This document shows, one piece after another, positions 61,739-64,000 of a DNA stretch of 64,000 nucleotides. Source of the DNA: Anaerovorax odorimutans DSM 5092 (GTDB taxonomy: Bacteria; Bacillota; Clostridia; Peptostreptococcales; Anaerovoracaceae). The notes under the pieces are model-generated. The model was given only the letters and a program-made list of their open reading frames with translations, ran no database searches and had not been told where the DNA came from. The stretch covers positions 131,344-195,343 of the forward strand of contig NZ_KE384519.1 of the NCBI RefSeq assembly GCF_000426305.1. Direction: 5' to 3'. Positions within the stretch are counted from its first letter, which is position 1; each line of letters starts with the position of its first letter. The position numbers and the translations under genes were made by a program.

Positions 61739-62443
61739 ATGAGATTAAATAAATATATTGCTAAGGCAGGAATAGCAAGCAGAAGAAAAGCAGATGAACT
61801 TACAATTAATGGTAATGTAAAAATAAATGGAATTGTTTCCAAAGAACCTGGCTATGATGTAGTTGAAGGAGATGTAGTTGAAGTTAATGGAAATGTAGTT
61901 AAAGTTTCTAATAAATTTGTTTATATTTTATTAAATAAACCAAAGGGATATATTACTTCTGTTAATGATGAAAAAGGAAGACCTATAGTAATGGATTTGG
62001 TAACAGATATAGATGAAAGGCTGTATTCCATTGGTAGATTAGATTACAACACATCGGGAATGTTGCTTATGACAAACGATGGAGATTTGGCATATAAATT
62101 AACTCATCCAAAACATCATATCTATAAGACATATAGAGCTAAAGTCACTGGATATCTATCAAATGAAAAGATAAACAAACTAAGAAAAGGTGTGGATATT
62201 GGTGGTTTTATAACTTCAAAAGCTAATGTAAAAGTAATAAAACAAGCTGAACATTCAGCTATTGTAGAGATACAAATTTATGAAGGTAAAAACAGACAAG
62301 TTCGTAAAATGTTTTCAGCAGTGGGTAACAAAGTAATTGAGTTACAAAGAATTGCAATAGGGGATTTAAAACTAGGGCATTTAAAAGAAGGTCATTACAG
62401 AAAATTAACCCAAAAAGAAATTGAATATCTGAAAAATTGTTAA
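61739..62443 (+). CDS. rluB: Pseudouridine synthase, RsuA/RluB family
   Basis: A 234-residue rRNA pseudouridine synthase. An S4 RNA-binding domain (MRLNKYIAKAGIASRRKADELT) precedes the catalytic core with GRLDYNTSGMLLMTNDGDLAY (catalytic Asp) and EGKNRQVRKMFSAVG. The pattern fits RluB (23S rRNA) better than RsuA, but paralogues are hard to tell apart. It lies outside the island, after the oxidoreductase. The ribosome site is weak (AGAAGTG); an ATG-TGA minimal frame and a GGAAGG site occur about 40 bases upstream. Confidence 0.88.
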   Translation: MRLNKYIAKAGIASRRKADELTINGNVKINGIVSKEPGYDVVEGDVVEVNGNVVKVSNKFVYILLNKPKGYITSVNDEKGRPIVMDLVTDIDERLYSIGRLDYNTSGMLLMTNDGDLAYKLTHPKHHIYKTYRAKVTGYLSNEKINKLRKGVDIGGFITSKANVKVIKQAEHSAIVEIQIYEGKNRQVRKMFSAVGNKVIELQRIAIGDLKLGHLKEGHYRKLTQKEIEYLKNC

Positions 62444-62507
62444 TTAAAGATATTCTTTTTTAAGTTTTATAATGATAAAATAAATTTTCAGTAGAGGGGG
62501 ATTTAAA

Positions 62508-63020
62508 ATGGATTTTTTTGAAGTCATTAAAAAAAGAGGAAGTTATAGAGGAGGCTTTTCCGAACAACAGATATCGGAGTCCGATATTCGCAAAATCTTA
62601 GATGCGGGTATTCATGCTCCATCGGGATACAATTTCCAGACAACAAGCTTTGTTGTTGTAAAAGATAAAGAAATAAGACAGAAGATAGCTGAATTAATGC
62701 CTGGAAAAGTGGTTCAGTCTGCGCCTGTTATTCTTGTTGTATTAACAGAAAAAATTGAGGCAGAAAATGGGCTGTCATTTGAAATTGAAGATTATGGAGC
62801 AGCTACAGAGAATATTCTTTTAGCAATTACGGCTTTGGGTTATGCAGGTGTATGGATGGATGGAATGACAAGATTAGATGGTTGTAGCAAAAAGCTAAAA
62901 GAAATACTTAATATTTCAGAAAGTAAAACAGTAAGAACGATTATTCCTTTTGGAATTCCATTAGATTCAGTTACACAAAGGGAGAAAAAGGATTTTTCGG
63001 AAAGAGTCCAGTACATATAA
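62508..63020 (+). CDS. Nitroreductase-family protein
   Basis: A 170-residue FMN-dependent nitroreductase-like protein. It has IKKRGSYRGGFSEQQIS, ILDAGIHAPSGYNFQT (flavin binding), AATENILLAITALGYAGVWMDG and TIIPFGIP. It is short compared with classical NfsB-type enzymes and belongs to the small clostridial group, probably a homodimer using NAD(P)H. The natural substrate is unknown. An AGAGGGGG site precedes the ATG and a terminator follows. Confidence 0.85.
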   Translation: MDFFEVIKKRGSYRGGFSEQQISESDIRKILDAGIHAPSGYNFQTTSFVVVKDKEIRQKIAELMPGKVVQSAPVILVVLTEKIEAENGLSFEIEDYGAATENILLAITALGYAGVWMDGMTRLDGCSKKLKEILNISESKTVRTIIPFGIPLDSVTQREKKDFSERVQYI

Positions 63021-63490
63021 AGAGTTTATGAAAAAGTCTTTTGTTAGTTTTTTATAACAAGCTTTAAATGCGAGGTTGCTTGAAAAGAGCAGCCTCTTTT
63101 TTTATAACATATCAATATCTTTAGGAATATTATAAAATTTAAAAATTGCATGGTTAACGTAAAAGTTAACGTATAGTACTAAGATAAAATTCTCACCCTA
63201 TATTTACTTATGTCGCTGTAATAGAAACTCTATTTATGATACATCTCTAGAAGGAGTAACAGCTAAATTGTTACAATTTTCAGCAAAAAAACAGCAAATT
63301 CTTAGCAAAATAGTTTATTAGTTTGTGGTTACACTTGCTAAATTTAGAAGTATACAGCAAAGTAATACAAAATACAAGCAAATGCGTAGTTGAATATTCT
63401 GAATTCGTTTGCTATTATGAATTTGTCGACAAGTTGAAAACGTTTTTATAAAGTAGATAACGAAGCTTAAAATTTAGGAGGAGTTTTATT
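63021..63490. other. Intergenic region before the saccharopine dehydrogenase gene
   Basis: This 470-base gap holds the terminator at 63072-63104 and a tandem repeat of GTTAACGTA (63153-63161 and 63165-63173, 12 bases apart), a possible regulator site. The remainder is AT-rich with no supported ORF; AGGAGGAG at about 63476-63483 is the ribosome site of the last gene. Confidence 0.5.
63072..63104 (+). terminator. Intrinsic terminator after the nitroreductase gene
   Basis: GAGGTTGCT pairs with AGCAGCCTC (one G-T wobble) across TGAAAAG, followed by seven Ts. Confidence 0.9.
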
Positions 63491-64000
63491 ATGAAATTAT
63501 TAATTATTGGAGCAGGAGGAGTTGGTACTTCAGCTGCAAAAATTATAAAAAGAGCCGGCGAAGGTGGTATGTGGGCAGAAAAAGTAGTTATTTCTGACTA
63601 TAATGAAGCCAGAGCTAAACAAGTTTGCGAAGAATGTGATGATGAAAGGTTTGTTTACGAAAAAATAGATGCAAGTGATTCAAAAAATATTAAAGACATT
63701 ATTAAAAAACATGGTATTACATTTGTAATGAACGCAGTAGAACCTTCATTTAATGAAAATATATTTGATACATGCCTTGAGGCAAAAGTTGGATATCTTG
63801 ATTGTGCCATGACACTTCCTACAAGACATCCTGAAAAACCTTTTGAACTTGCACATATTAAATTAGGTGATTATCAATTTGATAGAAATGAAGCTTGGGA
63901 GAAAGCAGGTAATATGGCACTTGTAGGTTCAGGAGTAGAACCTGGAATGGCAGACGTATTTGCAAGATATGCAGAGAAACATTTATTTGATACAATAGAT
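63491..64000 (+). CDS. Saccharopine dehydrogenase-family protein (3' end cut by window)
   Basis: At least 170 residues. It begins MKLLIIGAGGVGTSAAKIIKRAGEGGMWAEKVVISDYN, an NAD(P)-binding Rossmann fold, followed by FVMNAVEPSFNENIFDTCLEAKVGYLDCAM and GSGVEPGMADVFARYA, typical of the saccharopine dehydrogenase/carboxynorspermidine synthase family. In anaerobes such enzymes serve lysine metabolism or polyamine synthesis; the putrescine aminotransferase at 9.8 kb is compatible with either, but is not linked. A strong GGAGGAG site precedes the ATG. The substrate cannot be decided from this part. Confidence 0.85.
   Translation, partial: MKLLIIGAGGVGTSAAKIIKRAGEGGMWAEKVVISDYNEARAKQVCEECDDERFVYEKIDASDSKNIKDIIKKHGITFVMNAVEPSFNENIFDTCLEAKVGYLDCAMTLPTRHPEKPFELAHIKLGDYQFDRNEAWEKAGNMALVGSGVEPGMADVFARYAEKHLFDTID

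Noticed and set aside
1..64000. CRISPR arrays, tRNA or rRNA genes
   Set aside because: No regularly spaced repeats of CRISPR type, no cloverleaf with TTCGA-type arm and no rRNA segments were seen on either strand.

Overview
The window is AT-rich (roughly 30-35 % GC by eye) and looks like a chromosomal segment of an anaerobic, S-layer-bearing Clostridia/Tissierellia-type Firmicute. The signs are strong Shine-Dalgarno sites, S-layer homology (SLH) proteins, a T-box leader, a compact clostridial purine operon, a putrescine aminotransferase, scpAB, and BlaI/M56 regulators. A Sedimentibacter-like organism would fit, but that is only an impression from gene content.

Backbone, left part (1-35.25 kb): a truncated SLH/DUF4127 surface protein; a copper P-type ATPase with a second metal-binding domain fused at its C-terminus; a split ThrE-type exporter; a CofE-like ligase; a radical SAM protein; putrescine aminotransferase; a secreted lytic transglycosylase; the purine operon purL-E-C-M-N-F-H-D, whose PurF lacks the N-terminal catalytic cysteine; an iron alcohol dehydrogenase; a DsrE-like protein; MtnA; a channel with an unusual 12-residue repeat; T-box-controlled trpB2; scpA-scpB; a DacF-like carboxypeptidase; a PyrK-like flavoprotein; and a HAD phosphatase.

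Island (35,279-60,274): a mobile element of about 25.0 kb sits inside an FAD-dependent oxidoreductase gene. The first 11 codons of that gene are at 35,254 and the remainder is at 60,269-61,570. The 8-bp sequence GAGGATGG is present at both junctions. Joining the element ends recreates a symmetric site with 11-bp inverted arms, as expected for the attP of the large serine recombinase encoded at 54,145. Excision would restore a complete Rossmann motif and a 442-residue protein. From left to right the cargo is: a methyltransferase behind a palindrome-overlapped promoter; a TnpW remnant; a distinctly GC-richer block (about 36.5-53 kb) with a LytTR regulator / anchored surface protein / GHKL kinase operon, divergent from two pseudo-receiver proteins and two giant SLH proteins; an XRE switch; the recombinase; and a module of a BlaI-like repressor, an M56 protease without a penicillin-sensing domain, a small secreted peptide, and two secreted proteins sharing an EYWTTPT-containing domain.

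Backbone, right part (60.27-64 kb): the rest of the oxidoreductase gene, an RluB-type pseudouridine synthase, a nitroreductase-family protein, and the start of a saccharopine-dehydrogenase-family gene that runs off the window.

The best candidates for something undescribed are the BlaI/M56/secreted-protein module, the self-contained surface-protein two-component cluster with its pseudo-receivers, and the reversible-looking gene interruption itself. All functions are read from sequence motifs and recalled family knowledge; no searches were run.
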